NCBI RefSeq assembly: GCF_963678635.1
Contig: NC_087066.1
Coordinates: 38,323,755 to 38,387,754, forward strand
DNA from: Symsagittifera roscoffensis
Lineage: Eukaryota > Xenacoelomorpha > Acoela > Convolutidae
Length of the DNA: 64,000 nt
Reading direction: 5' to 3'
Shown here: positions 12,101-19,432 of the stretch, one piece after another
Position numbering within the stretch: position 1 is the first letter of the stretch
Layout of the letters: the number at the start of each line of letters is the position of its first letter
Notes under the pieces: generated by a model
What the model saw: the letters and a program-made list of their open reading frames with translations, nothing else
Databases searched by the model: none
Told to the model about the DNA's origin: nothing
Position numbers and translations under genes: made by a program

Positions 12101-15100
12101 TGGTGCATACAGAAGTTTTTTTTCATGGAAAAATAGATACCCATAATTGAAGTGGAAAGGGTGGTAGCCAATTCTCCGCCCTATATACAGCTCATTAAAT
12201 TGAAACTGGATTGTGCTCAATTCGATATTTCAACATTTTGCACAGTGAAACAAAATTTAAATCTAATCTTTATACTGTTAACCAGTGGATTTTCAAGGTC
12301 GGGTATGGGAACCAAATGTGTTCGGTTTATGGTAGTCAGTTAACCAGCCAATTGTCAAATCCAATAACTTGAAAAAACGCTTTGTTAGTAAAAACTAACA
12401 GGTGGGGTTTAAAAGGAAAAAATACTCTTATTTTTTAGTTAACCAGGTTTAAAACTTCACAAGTAAAAAAGTCTTCTTTTTCAAACTAACCAGCCAGAGG
12501 CCTAACCCGATGGTGAATTTTAGCTTCTTTTTATTCGCTCTTTTCTTTTTCGGCTGAGCACTGAAATTGTGCTCGAATTTATAAGCCATAGCATAATGAG
12601 AGCACCTCGACTGGAAAAACCCACAAAGCTACGATTTACACGCAAGAGCCCATCTTGCTAATTGCAGTGAGTGCGATTCGAACCTGCAACGTTACGATTG
12701 CTGGGCACCATCACTACTGGAGCGTCACAATGCCATATGGATGATGGATGTTGATAAGCCCTCAAATGGGGCTCTATTTTTAAGAGCATAGGGTAGGGGG
12801 GGGTCTCTCATTGTAAATGTATCTGGTGTGTTACAGGAAGAAAGAGAAAGAGGAGATCCAGTACAGAAAGGCGAAAGACATCTGGGTGACGTACAGCTAC
12901 GACTACATCTTCGAGAAGTCGGAGAAGAAACAGGACGGACTCTTATCCGGTATGTAATGATGACTCATCTATAATTTGATTTTAATCACATATAACTTCT
13001 GTTTTTTATTGCTTTCTTTGAAGTCTCTAAGACATTTGTGTTTTATGCTGTCTTAAGCAATGCCTTCAGTGGTATGCTTCCTGAATAAAAATTAATTGTT
13101 TTACTTTCAAAAACTGTTGTACTGCAAAAAGTATTCTCAAAAACTGCCCTAGTGGAAATTTTAAATCTTCCCTTTTTTCGCCTCATTCAACACACACTCG
13201 ATCGTTCTGTTCAACGACAAAATTGACAAATTTTCAAACTTAAATAAAATTTTTATCTTCTGGCATAGTTTTTCTAAATTGATTTACGAGCGTTGAAGTA
13301 CTTAACTTACCATCAAAAGTGGTTTGTTTGATTTACAGGAGCGCTTATGAAAGACCATTTTGCTCGCTTAGTTGTCCAAAAGTGGTCTGGTATTTTTGCT
13401 GTTGTAACCTAATCATGACAATTCAATTTGTGCTCATAAAATCAATGAATAAATAATCTGTTCAACAACGATCAAAAATGCCTAAGAGATTTAGGCACCT
13501 AAAATTTCTACAAAAGGGGGGCTTTCAAAATATTTTGGAAAGATTTATTGATAATTTCAGGTTTTTATTGATCTTTTGATTTCCGGCTCTCTCAGTGGCT
13601 CTTAAGAAGACATGTATTGCCAAAAAGTTACGGCGCTACAAATTTTAATTACTGTTTGAAAAATTGAAAACAATACCTCAAGGTAAACCCGCCCCCATAT
13701 TCAAATTGTATAATAAATTCGTTTATGAATCAGGCACATTACAGAAACTATTTATTATAAATGCACAATTTTTGTAATGTAAATGTAAATCAAAAGAATA
13801 ATCAAAGCCTGAAATTATCAAAAAAATCTTTTAGGTCGGAAAGTTTTCTACTTCGAAAAAAGATTTGAAAATTGTTCCCGGTTATTTTCATACATAGGCT
13901 AAAGCGAAGTAAGTTTCCACTTTTTTAGGGTAGTTTGAAGATTGTTTCAAATAATTTATTCTAATTGGCGTTTTATTGCTTCAATTTTGCTTGCACTTCT
14001 GTATTCGATTATTGTCTATTAAGTCTAGCGTCTAGAGCAGACCCGTCTTCTTGTCATTCACCTCGAACACACCCCCCACTCATAAAAACAAACAACAAGC
14101 AACAACTATGAAGTTAGAAATTTTGAAATAGCCGGGAACGTGGAAAAGTCCCGAACTCGATACCCTCGACCCAACAATCCCTAAATTCGTGAGATAATCA
14201 AACCCTTCACCCATTCAACATGTCCCTGCTATGGGCTTTTTTCATCATATTTTCACGATCCCATTCAGGGGCGGATTTAGGGGGGGGGCTGGGGGGGGGG
14301 GGGGGTACGGACGTTCCTCCCCTCTCAGGGATTCGACCCCCTGCCGACCCAAATGGTCCCCCCTTTGATACTTTTTCAGAAATCCATTTTTGGCCGACCG
14401 ACCCTAAAATTTTTCTAAAGGCGCCTTGGGCGCCAATATATACTAACTTTGAGGGGGAGCGCGCGCCAAAAATTTTTTCAAAAAAAGCCCAAAAACGGCT
14501 TTGTTGACTGGTTTTTCAAAAATCTGTATGCAGCGCAGAAAATTTAGCCAAAATAGGGGCAAAACAGTGCTTTGGGAGAGCTCGAAAAATCAATTTGGTC
14601 GACCTAAAAAAAAAAGGTCGTCAAAATTTTGGAAAATTTTTTGAAAATCTGCCCCCCCCTCGAGAAAATCCTAGATCCGCCCCTGATCCCATTAGTTATC
14701 TGTGTGTTCGTGTTCAGCTGTGAGGAAGAACAAGAAGTACTTGAAGGATGTGTCGGATGGAGTGTGGGACAAGTTGGTGAGTGACAGACGGAAGGCATAC
14801 GACAAGATGGTCAAGTGGAGGGAGGAGCAGGAGTACGCACTCAGACACGGACCACCACCCTCTCAGAAGAAGAAAAGGGTAATTTACACATCATATATGC
14901 AAAAGAGTCTCCCATATGCGTGTTTTTGGAGACTCAGCAATAGTTTTTGATGGGGGCGGACTTTGAAAAAGTTCCAAAATTTGTGTCGGCTTTTTTAAGG
15001 TCAACCAAATTGATTTTTCTGACCTCTCCCAAATCAATTTGCTCTAGCAGTTTTATTACGTTTTCCATCCAATCATACTCTACAATTATTTTACCTAAAA

Positions 15101-18100
15101 CGCTGCTTCGAGTAAATTTATAACACGACTGCTCGTATATCAGGGCAAAGTCCTGAATGTTCCAACTGCCCCTATATCCATATCGAATAGTTTTTGGGAA
15201 AAAGAAATATTGAAAAACTATAGACTTTGGACAATTTCAACGACCAAGTATGAAAACCTGAGCCGTGCGAAATTAATACGACCGATTAGCCTTTATTGCG
15301 ACTTTTTAACTAGCCATTTTGACGGAATTTTTTATAACATTCAAAAGGTACTTGAGCTTAAATTATAAAAAATATTTTACCTGTGATCATTTGTGCTCGC
15401 GGTGGTTTTTTTTCAGACAAATTGCGACTTTTTAACTAGCCATTTTGACGGAATTTTTTATAACAATCAAAAGGTGTTTTGAGCTTAAATTTTTAAAAAT
15501 ATTTTACCTGTGATCATTTTTCGTAAAGTTATGGGTGTTTAAAGATTTCCAATTTGGGCAATTTGGGACAATTAACGCTCAATATATTTTGCGGAGATTT
15601 AATCCGTCTTAGAAGTCGTTCCAAATTGGTTGAAGGAGGTCTAATTGCCATAATTGGTTTGTTAAATTTGAAGCTAAATTTATCACTTTGTACTTTAAAA
15701 GGCGCATTTTTACAAAAAAAATCTCACTTTAAAAAAAATCGCTGAATTCATTACATTTATGTTTCCATGTTATTACTGCTCCATAGACCTTAAAAGGCAG
15801 TAGGAATGTTCAAGGCATTGTCCTGATACGAGCAGTATTGTTCAGTTGGTAACAATTTTGTTGTGCGAGATAATTCGCCAAGCATAAATATTTCGCGTTA
15901 TGCTTTCAGGAATCTACAAAATGCGCAAAAATTTTCCAGAGCATGGCCAAATTAGCAATTTTCAAACTCCCAAAATTTGCAAAAAATGATCAAATACTTA
16001 TCAAATTTTATTTTCAAAGAATCGATATCTTCGAACAACTATTATTTTGATTGCCGAAAACTGACTGAATAAAAAACCACGCCCGTTCTGTGTCGGAACA
16101 ATCAGCTGAAATGTCGGAATAGTAAGTGTCGGAACAATCATCTTGTTCCGTCTTCGAAAGTCGGAACAATCAGATAAAATAACTAAAACTACACGTAATT
16201 AGAATAAAACTGCTGTATTGGGCAAACTTTTTAGTGTTCCGACTGCTTCCTTTTATCAATTACAAGCGTTTTGATATTAAAAATTACTAAAAAAAATTTC
16301 AAAATGAGATAATTTTTTAAACTTGACAAAATTATATATCAAATGAGAAAATTATATATATATATATAATTCTATTTCAAAATTTCACCCGCTTCACTAG
16401 CAATTGAAAAGAATGAAAAAATAAACGATTAGGCCGCCTTGGTTTATTTTGATGCTTGCGCATTTAAAAAATTGTTTTACACTTTAATTAGCCCAATTAA
16501 TATCATAGTCGTCAAAAATAGACCCAAAATCAAATCACCAAATTTCAACAAAAAAAATTCGAAAACCTTTTTGAATTTTTTTCATATTTTGTTGCACTAA
16601 GTTTTTTTGATTTCTTTTGCCAGATTAGAGCTAAATGAAGTTTCAAAAACTAATTTTCTATTTGCAAAATAATTTTTAAGCCTAAATTGGTAACTGTTCC
16701 GACCTCTGAAAATGGGGAAGAACTTTGTTTTCGAGTGTGTTTTAGTTTTTTTTGGCTTTTTGTTTTTATTGGCATTTTTTTGTTTGGCACGCAAAATTAG
16801 ATACTACAAATAATCATCGGACTGGGTTGATAAACTCAGACAAAAAGCCCTTCTGTCAAGCTATAAAGTTTTCCCAGTATCTAGAAAAAAACGGTTTGAA
16901 ATTTTTGATTTTTCGTCTTAATTCGAGCGAATGAAGCAAGCGAGCGGGCTTACAGCAGCTGCATTATGCCTAAATTAAAACCTTATTTTAAGCAAGTAAA
17001 ACTAATTTTTGGCGTTTTTTTTAGCTTCATTTTAGAAACCAATAATTTGAAAAAGTCAAAAAATTTCTGCAAAAAATTTTGAAAAAAAAAATATTTTTTG
17101 AATTTTTTTTGTAGATTTTGCCTGAATTATAATTTCATGTCAGAATTTTTCATCACACCAAGCAGAAAAAACTACACTAATTTTAAAAAAGTTTTCTAAA
17201 CCTAGTTTCCTGAAGATCATGGTCGGAACAAGTAACTGGCTATCCTTGTTTTCGTATATAACAAACGTTGCTCGATTGCTTTACTCGCTCAAGCCGGCTT
17301 TTCTCGACATTTTATGGAAATTTTTGTAAGTCGTTCGAATCAAGACTAAAATGACTTTAATATGATATATCACTCGACACTGTCCGATGATTATTTGTGG
17401 TACCTGATTTTGCGTGGAAAACTAGAAAAAGTCGATGAATACAAAAGTAAATCACACCTAAACACAAAGCTCCTCCCCATTATTTTTAATGGTCGGAACA
17501 AAAATAACCCAATTATGAAACAAGTTTTGATTAATATAATCATTTTCTATAATAAAAATTGCGCTAAAAAGAGATAACACTTAAATTAATATAAACGAAT
17601 ATAAAAAAGAATTGTTCACAGTTTTTCGCAAAAAAATCACCTTTTCAGCAAAGTGTTGACTCTTGCAGACAATTTTCTTTCCTGAAAATTAGACACAAAC
17701 TTTGATCGGAAACAATTATTTTGGGGTTTTGATCGGTCGCTGAAATTGCATACATCATTTTTTGGTTGTTCGATCAAAAAATTGATTCGGCTTTCTTTAA
17801 TCATGTTCAATTTTGGTTTCGATAGTTAAAATCACTACTGGAACTTGGGTGAAGAAAAAAACATGTGTAACAAATTTTGGTCAAAATTTCCACAAAAACA
17901 TCAAATAACTATCTTGAGATCATTCTCTAACCGGTCATGAAGAAACGGTATTCAATATTCTCGCTATGATAAATGGTAGGATGATTTAAAAATAGCCGCG
18001 ACTAAAAGTTACTGTAACGCGAACTAAAACAAAGCATTTGAGGTGTTATGCAACAGTTTTTCAAAAAATGGTTTGAAAAATTAATGAGATTTTTGGTAGT

Positions 18101-18320
18101 GTAGAACGTGAATAGGGCGCTTAGTTCAGATCATCCTTCCCAATCAATCTTTTGGGATTATAAGTTAGAACTTGAGAACAAAATTTATTAATGAGTATGT
18201 ATTATTCAGGGTGAGGAAAAATCCACAAAAGAGAACAAAGACGACGAAGATGCGGAAAAAGATCCGACAGACGACAAAGCCGACGGCCAGCAGCAAGAAG
18301 AAAGCGCAGAAATGGAGTAA
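192..18320 (+). CDS. Lys/Glu-rich host protein, 3' part of gene (8 exons)
   Basis: Not recognised as a known family. Exons read as 192-270, 613-792, 3017-3173, 11057-11139, 11783-11880, 12837-12949, 14718-14878 and 18210-18320 (TAA stop). Every junction is GT-AG and the codon phases join without a break (0,0,1,0,2,1,0), which is the main support. The first two exons encode an ordinary Tyr-rich segment (PYCFNSLLAYTNTDVSHYAL, then DNVLFLSDYELYHKPF). A run of acidic and lysine repeats follows across three exons. Next comes a conserved-looking basic/aromatic stretch (DIWVTYSYDYIFEK, then WDKLVSDRRKAYDKMVKWREE), and the protein ends in an acidic tail. The charged middle looks disordered or coiled. 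The 5' end lies outside the window. Intron 3 hosts a complete antisense retrotransposon. The donors after 792 (GTTAGA) and 11880 (GTGGGT) are weaker, and small extra exons could be missed. Confidence 0.6.
793..3016 (+). other. intron with dispersed repeat, no gene seen
   Basis: No supported exon between the acidic exon ending at 792 and the one starting at 3017. Inside, about 1130-1925 belongs to a dispersed repeat family that starts with CCCGGGTTGACC and carries several copies of a TGTATGACAAGCATTTTT-like motif. The family recurs at 22.3, 26.2 and 29.1-30.0 kb. Confidence 0.5.
1131..1925. repeat. dispersed repeat, CCCGGGTTGACC family
   Basis: Begins with CCCGGGTTGACC and contains repeated TGTATGACAAGC-type motifs (around 1728, 1855 and 1892). 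The same start and motif occur in the better preserved copy at 29115-30043. The right boundary here is uncertain. Confidence 0.45.
3333..3655 (-). repeat. 3' LTR of Ty3/gypsy element
   Basis: Identical to the LTR at 10604-10926. It is followed on the + strand (upstream in element orientation) by a purine-rich tract. Confidence 0.95.
3656..3664 (-). other. polypurine tract of Ty3/gypsy element
   Basis: On the - strand CGCGGGGAA lies directly against the start of the 3' LTR, the expected place for plus-strand priming. Confidence 0.7.
3665..4382 (-). other. 3' untranslated region of Ty3/gypsy element
   Basis: About 720 bp between the polyprotein stop and the polypurine tract, with no long ORF in element orientation. 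It contains one CCCGATGGG (3902-3910) of the repeated GC-rich motif described in the findings. Confidence 0.7.
4383..10604 (-). CDS. gag-pol: Gag-Pol polyprotein (2073 aa) of Ty3/gypsy element
   Basis: One uninterrupted ORF encodes all retrotransposition functions. Gag occupies about residues 1-260. Two zinc knuckles follow (CRNC...HLSTC, then CNTCGRKGHFAKHC, about 278-312). The aspartic protease core is D407-S-A-S. The reverse transcriptase has SSIDLKYAY and YLDD at 742-745, and RNase H has KCDASHLG (D892) and TDHK near 958. The integrase zinc finger is at about 1256-1290, and its core D, D, E lie near 1324, 1383 and 1420 (TDQGSGF, RATGLVER). About 570 further residues after integrase are basic then acidic, of unknown role, with a canonical-looking SUMO-interacting motif IVDLTEED near 1920. 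The start ATG straddles the LTR/PBS junction, so there is no 5' leader. No gag/pol frameshift is present. Confidence 0.95.
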   Translation of the reverse strand: MAQSNESNLRGLEFFWNNSSNENQHDWERWAEKFQLTIIAKDSVDIEDVINPPIRDELIYPMAEPLDTSEDQTRRAEQEERHRVAVQNYNEEVRRRRAEDNAKFNGLQIGDIDKKLKSQLYLALGKEGQKCFSHKNPGKKILDINFAEFWELLKTTFTITTNLTYERFKFFGRRQKEHESLEKFHEILSELAKNCKLGELESELVRDIFITNMRNVEIQKKLCIEYLTPENVLSYVLVHEKGTKIHQQYLKFPTYNPGPRSQYVKNEPTLNIVENNKCRNCGQQFKKGHLSTCPARDRNCNTCGRKGHFAKHCRSSAKTQTNIVDQNRVPQENENVRANPQENPEFEVNLDDFLVLAIDTNNQINAVEDRIERGVRTVFNHEGVELKKTLKVALGKFNPYYTEIQIDSASPVSFMKKDLLHELKIRDRFVKLEPVDEITKKAYQGFGSTINIIGKVRVKIQSKGWEANDQKLFITEGAERNLLGNDILPNLGIVVFQKQPPPNGSKSRENQKVPPIGTNVNQIKFASDIQQDQNQETPSQREFKSYISKHFSDLIKRTGRSKNYVVNTYFNEPIKPIQVKGKRIPIHLLPKVKLCIDQLLSDGHIEKLSRCSEDCFISPIVITAKRDGSIKLALNSKLLNKQIFRNRYQMPNLFELIDNVAVTISGHDQRNIWFSSIDLKYAYSQIPLSKKASNQCNFNIVGGEVTGSYRFKTGFYGLGDMPNEFQRIMDRLTEKLPNTHCYLDDILIATVGSEEEHKKLVTNVLKTLDDEGLAIKWEKCTFLTHNIEWLGFRIDAKGTTPLIHKSDAIRNLKEPNCIKDIRSLMGSINQFNKFIPNLASLSTPFRELMQKNKPFKWSTVHTEAFEKIKNEICNTVTNHHFDVKLNTRVKCDASHLGLGASIEQDHWGNWKTVAFASRFLNIAELKYSTNELELLGLVWALDHFKNYLLGKQFSILTDHKALIGALKDDKYTKTAQSRLTRWADKLLPFDFTVEHLPGKDMGFVDYISRHPSGEPVPVSLDDEKFVIASVNQISTLLGFDHLMPKNSWAQIRNKFSQHFLTDDVTFCNAIGQSTDHMTSQEIEREKRIANAAEIFQAISKHSNISVCQNSHSRTELCDSSCKINDFSTNFKILKEMAEQTENTIKENTDVLTPNTSNPSEKPENRSPSKKKTVNLFPFSWPEIFDTKFMSLLSKQDLILKKIIKAIEEDRKQDILHLGNYYKSYLNNLHVSGGCLYLDNRLVIPACLRSTMLNRLHEAHPGQFAMKSLATQYIWWPKIYREIQVHGENCIECVKAGKNLKPLIKHNTLGKLPMVEEPNQEMELDFAGPLPLVWGTKKYILVCVDRFSKFPSAQITSSTSAKSIINFLSRYIALHGIPRTIRTDQGSGFISKEVREFCHDHNIKVIFSPVGDHRATGLVERLIRTIKERLLVMAQERPKPSLESALLKIIKCLRTVTQQSLNCSPFEAHFGRSPNTIWHNLVKSPSSNNLDWNKTLLCIDKGKKLMSRERRHDWDAPDDIEDGDADDHSSSSEDISNAVRYVPTSAGSPVKVLSRSEKRDALGIKDSILNNPSGKTIVYRKIQDRMKNEPYYRILKDEIVRESDHTVTLKNGKIIRKSDLAIKRQCTQKKPSPRKRDQLVRFYATKGLRKTAKPPRNVGFKSSKTTQKKRNLQWKFEELDIARRNAAMNSSRETLLREEEEQRKRLRTPIGLEIDQEPSPPGKPELLKSYLNEPGVTIDSHEDMSDDNASDLMTLRDLKEKTLLETTKRDEPPMPDQSDPKLETSDHADQKVELDEIPLINLDSGDNERDSQATPQLILLDTREESNEATQDMPVPSENPGVKFPKSTGDQPTMAEMGPKQILSDHTKKSQKLSGTAKRKASSPMKSPPSKKLSEIFTRQNTRPMRTRQPPKMLGERVFTSIVDLTEEDRDAPEFGSSNFVSVCSTLEATTVESHHVDLVDLTTLTPPSSSRPTIVHLREDIDAYSSDPKPSKTADQKSPDKNVKFSPDVCSTRFNPSGLSNEISTPTFIPIVSDPDWLNTSSIISAIELLGRPMTLEELRRWTINKAANRESD
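10593..10603 (-). other. primer-binding site, tRNA-Ser type
   Basis: On the - strand TGGCGCAGTCG follows the CA end of the 5' LTR directly. This is complementary to the CCA end plus acceptor stem of animal serine tRNAs, the primer used by several insect gypsy-type elements. The site is also coding: the gag start codon uses the last A of the LTR and the first TG of this site. Confidence 0.75.
10604..10926 (-). repeat. 5' LTR of Ty3/gypsy element
   Basis: 323 bp, identical to 3333-3655. In element orientation it runs TGTAAAAG...TTTTTTAACA. It holds a TATA-like TTTATATA, an AATAAA (in AAATAAAAGCC) and a small CCTACTATTTTAGTAGG hairpin, as expected for U3-R-U5. Confidence 0.95.
11461..11670 (-). 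repeat. SINE, 5'-truncated copy
   Basis: Shares the body and end of the fuller SINE at 12487-12745: CAGCCAGAGGCCTAACCC, a middle part with TTTTTCGG and ...AGCATAGCATTATGAGAGC. It lacks the tRNA-like head. Confidence 0.6.
11679..11717 (+). repeat. G-run tract, possible G-quadruplex
   Basis: Thirty-nine bases of almost pure G in runs of 3 to 7 separated by single T or A, in an intron just upstream of the exon at 11783. Confidence 0.6.
12487..12745 (-). repeat. tRNA-derived SINE
   Basis: On the - strand the head carries a perfect pol III B box, GGTTCGAATCG, preceded by a plausible A-box region. The body matches the SINE at 11461-11670, and the element ends at GGGTTAGGCCTCTGGCTGG. Two diverged copies 1 kb apart in the same gene mark a repeat family and not a functional tRNA. 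Confidence 0.65.
12950..14257 (+). other. intron sequence, no gene seen
   Basis: AT-rich intron between the exons at 12837-12949 and 14718-14878. I see no exon or clear repeat before the MITE at 14266. Confidence 0.4.
14266..14685. mobile_element. hAT-type MITE, 420 bp
   Basis: Terminal inverted repeats CAGGGGCGGATTTAG / CTAGATCCGCCCCTG are bounded by an exact 8-bp target duplication ATCCCATT (14258-14265 and 14686-14693). Both the end sequence and the 8-bp duplication are typical of hAT transposons. The interior is non-coding, with G/C runs near the ends. It sits 32 bp upstream of the exon at 14718, so it lies within the acceptor-proximal part of an intron. Confidence 0.85.
15128..15836. 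mobile_element. non-autonomous TIR element, ACTGCTCGTAT family
   Basis: Left end ACTGCTCGTATATCAGGGCA and right end CCTGATACGAGCAGT form terminal inverted repeats, extended inward by TCCTGAATGTTCC / GGAATGTTCAAGGCA. About 709 bp, non-coding. Copies of the same ends occur at 19949-21204, 23388, 24371 and 59521. No target duplication is obvious. Confidence 0.6.
17395..17520 (+). repeat. dispersed repeat, TGGTACCTGATTTTGCG family
   Basis: TGGTACCTGATTTTGCGTGG plus AAAACT, then a CTCCTCCCC segment and ATGGTCGGAACA. Similar blocks lie at about 2904-2990 and 34645-34720. Function unknown. Confidence 0.45.
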
Positions 18321-18500
18321 TAAGCTCATCATTATGGCGCACTGAAATAGAAAAAACTCCATAATCATATTATTTCTTCTCGTAACAAAAAAATTACTTC
18401 CCTCAAAATTCAAAATAATTGTTCAATTTGGTCTTAGACAAAAAAGCTCAAGCTGGCACAAAAAAGTTCAAGTCCAGACAAAAAGTTTCAAGCAAACAAA

Positions 18501-18506
18501 ATAAAA
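18501..18506 (+). promoter_or_regulatory. candidate poly(A) signal AATAAA
   Basis: AATAAA lies about 180 bases after the stop codon at 18318-18320 and could end the Lys/Glu-rich gene. It is a single hexamer in AT-rich DNA, so weak. Confidence 0.3.
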
Positions 18507-18881
18507 GTGACCAGCCGGAAACTTGAATAATTGACTGCATACGAAGGCTCTCAATATTTGTTAAATCCCGGTACGCCCTCAGTTATGTTTGATTTTTCCC
18601 GATAAAATCTCAGCTTTGCCACAAATTTGCTCCATTAACGAAACTTTGCGCTGCGAAACTTTTTGCTTAGAAACAACATGGCTCAAGTAAGTAAAATGAA
18701 GTTGACAGGCTGGAGATTAATTTTTTGACTGGATACGAAGTCTCTCAATCTTTGTTAAAACCCACGTCTCTCAGATATCCGTATTTTCTCTAAAACCTTC
18801 TAGAAAAATTATCCCCGAAATAAAATAACTTTTGATGGTCGACTCACTTGAAAAAAAAAACAAATTATATATGTTCACAAC

Positions 18882-19005
18882 CAGGGACGGATCTAGGATT
18901 TTCTCGAGAGGGAGGAAACTTTTCGGCGGTGAGTTCGCCGATTCCATGAAAAGGGGAAGCGTCCACAAGCCAACGCCCCCCCCCCCAAGTCTACCCCCTT
19001 TTAGA
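18882..19005 (+). mobile_element. partial copy of the hAT-type MITE
   Basis: CAGGGACGGATCTAGGATTT plus TCTCGAG matches the right end of the MITE at 14266-14685 in inverted orientation. No matching opposite end is found, so it is a fragment. Confidence 0.55.
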
Positions 19006-19432
19006 GCAACCCTTTATTTAGCAGAAAATTGATAATAACCAGATAAAAATATCTATTTTGCACGAACCAGCTGAAAAGTTGTAGGTGACGATCCCGAACT
19101 CTTTTCTTGCAAGGCGCACTGTTTTTTTTTGTGCATGGCCACGAAATTGCGTCAAAGTTAGCAAGATTAATTAGTTCACAAAGTGTTTGCGGAATCCACA
19201 AACAAATTTTTCAATCGTAAATTTTGTCGGCACTTAATTGCTTCTCAGTATCCTCATCTTTTGGCTTCTGTAATGCTCAATGGATTTTGAGAAATTGTAC
19301 ACAAGTTTACGCGAAAGTATTGTTCCGACTTTCGTAATAAAAGTAACGGAATATTTAAGCTCGGTGTGTGTTTTTTTTTCTTCAGACAAATTTCGACTTT
19401 TCAACTAGCCATTTTTGACGTGATTTTTGGTA

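Larger units (their letters stand above)
14879..18209 (+). other. intron with repeats, no exon seen
   Basis: Last intron of the Lys/Glu-rich gene. It contains the TIR element at 15128-15836, a short AT dinucleotide run near 16358 and, at 17395-17520, a dispersed repeat beginning TGGTACCTGATTTTGCGTGG also seen near 2904 and 34645. No further coding exon is supported. Confidence 0.45.

Noticed and set aside
12640..12745. tRNA gene suggested by GGTTCGAATCG on the - strand
   Set aside because: No full cloverleaf, and the sequence continues into a SINE body shared with 11461-11670.
14220..14507. 95-codon ORF with a Gly-rich start
   Set aside because: Lies inside the hAT MITE. The glycines come from its G run, so it is not a gene.
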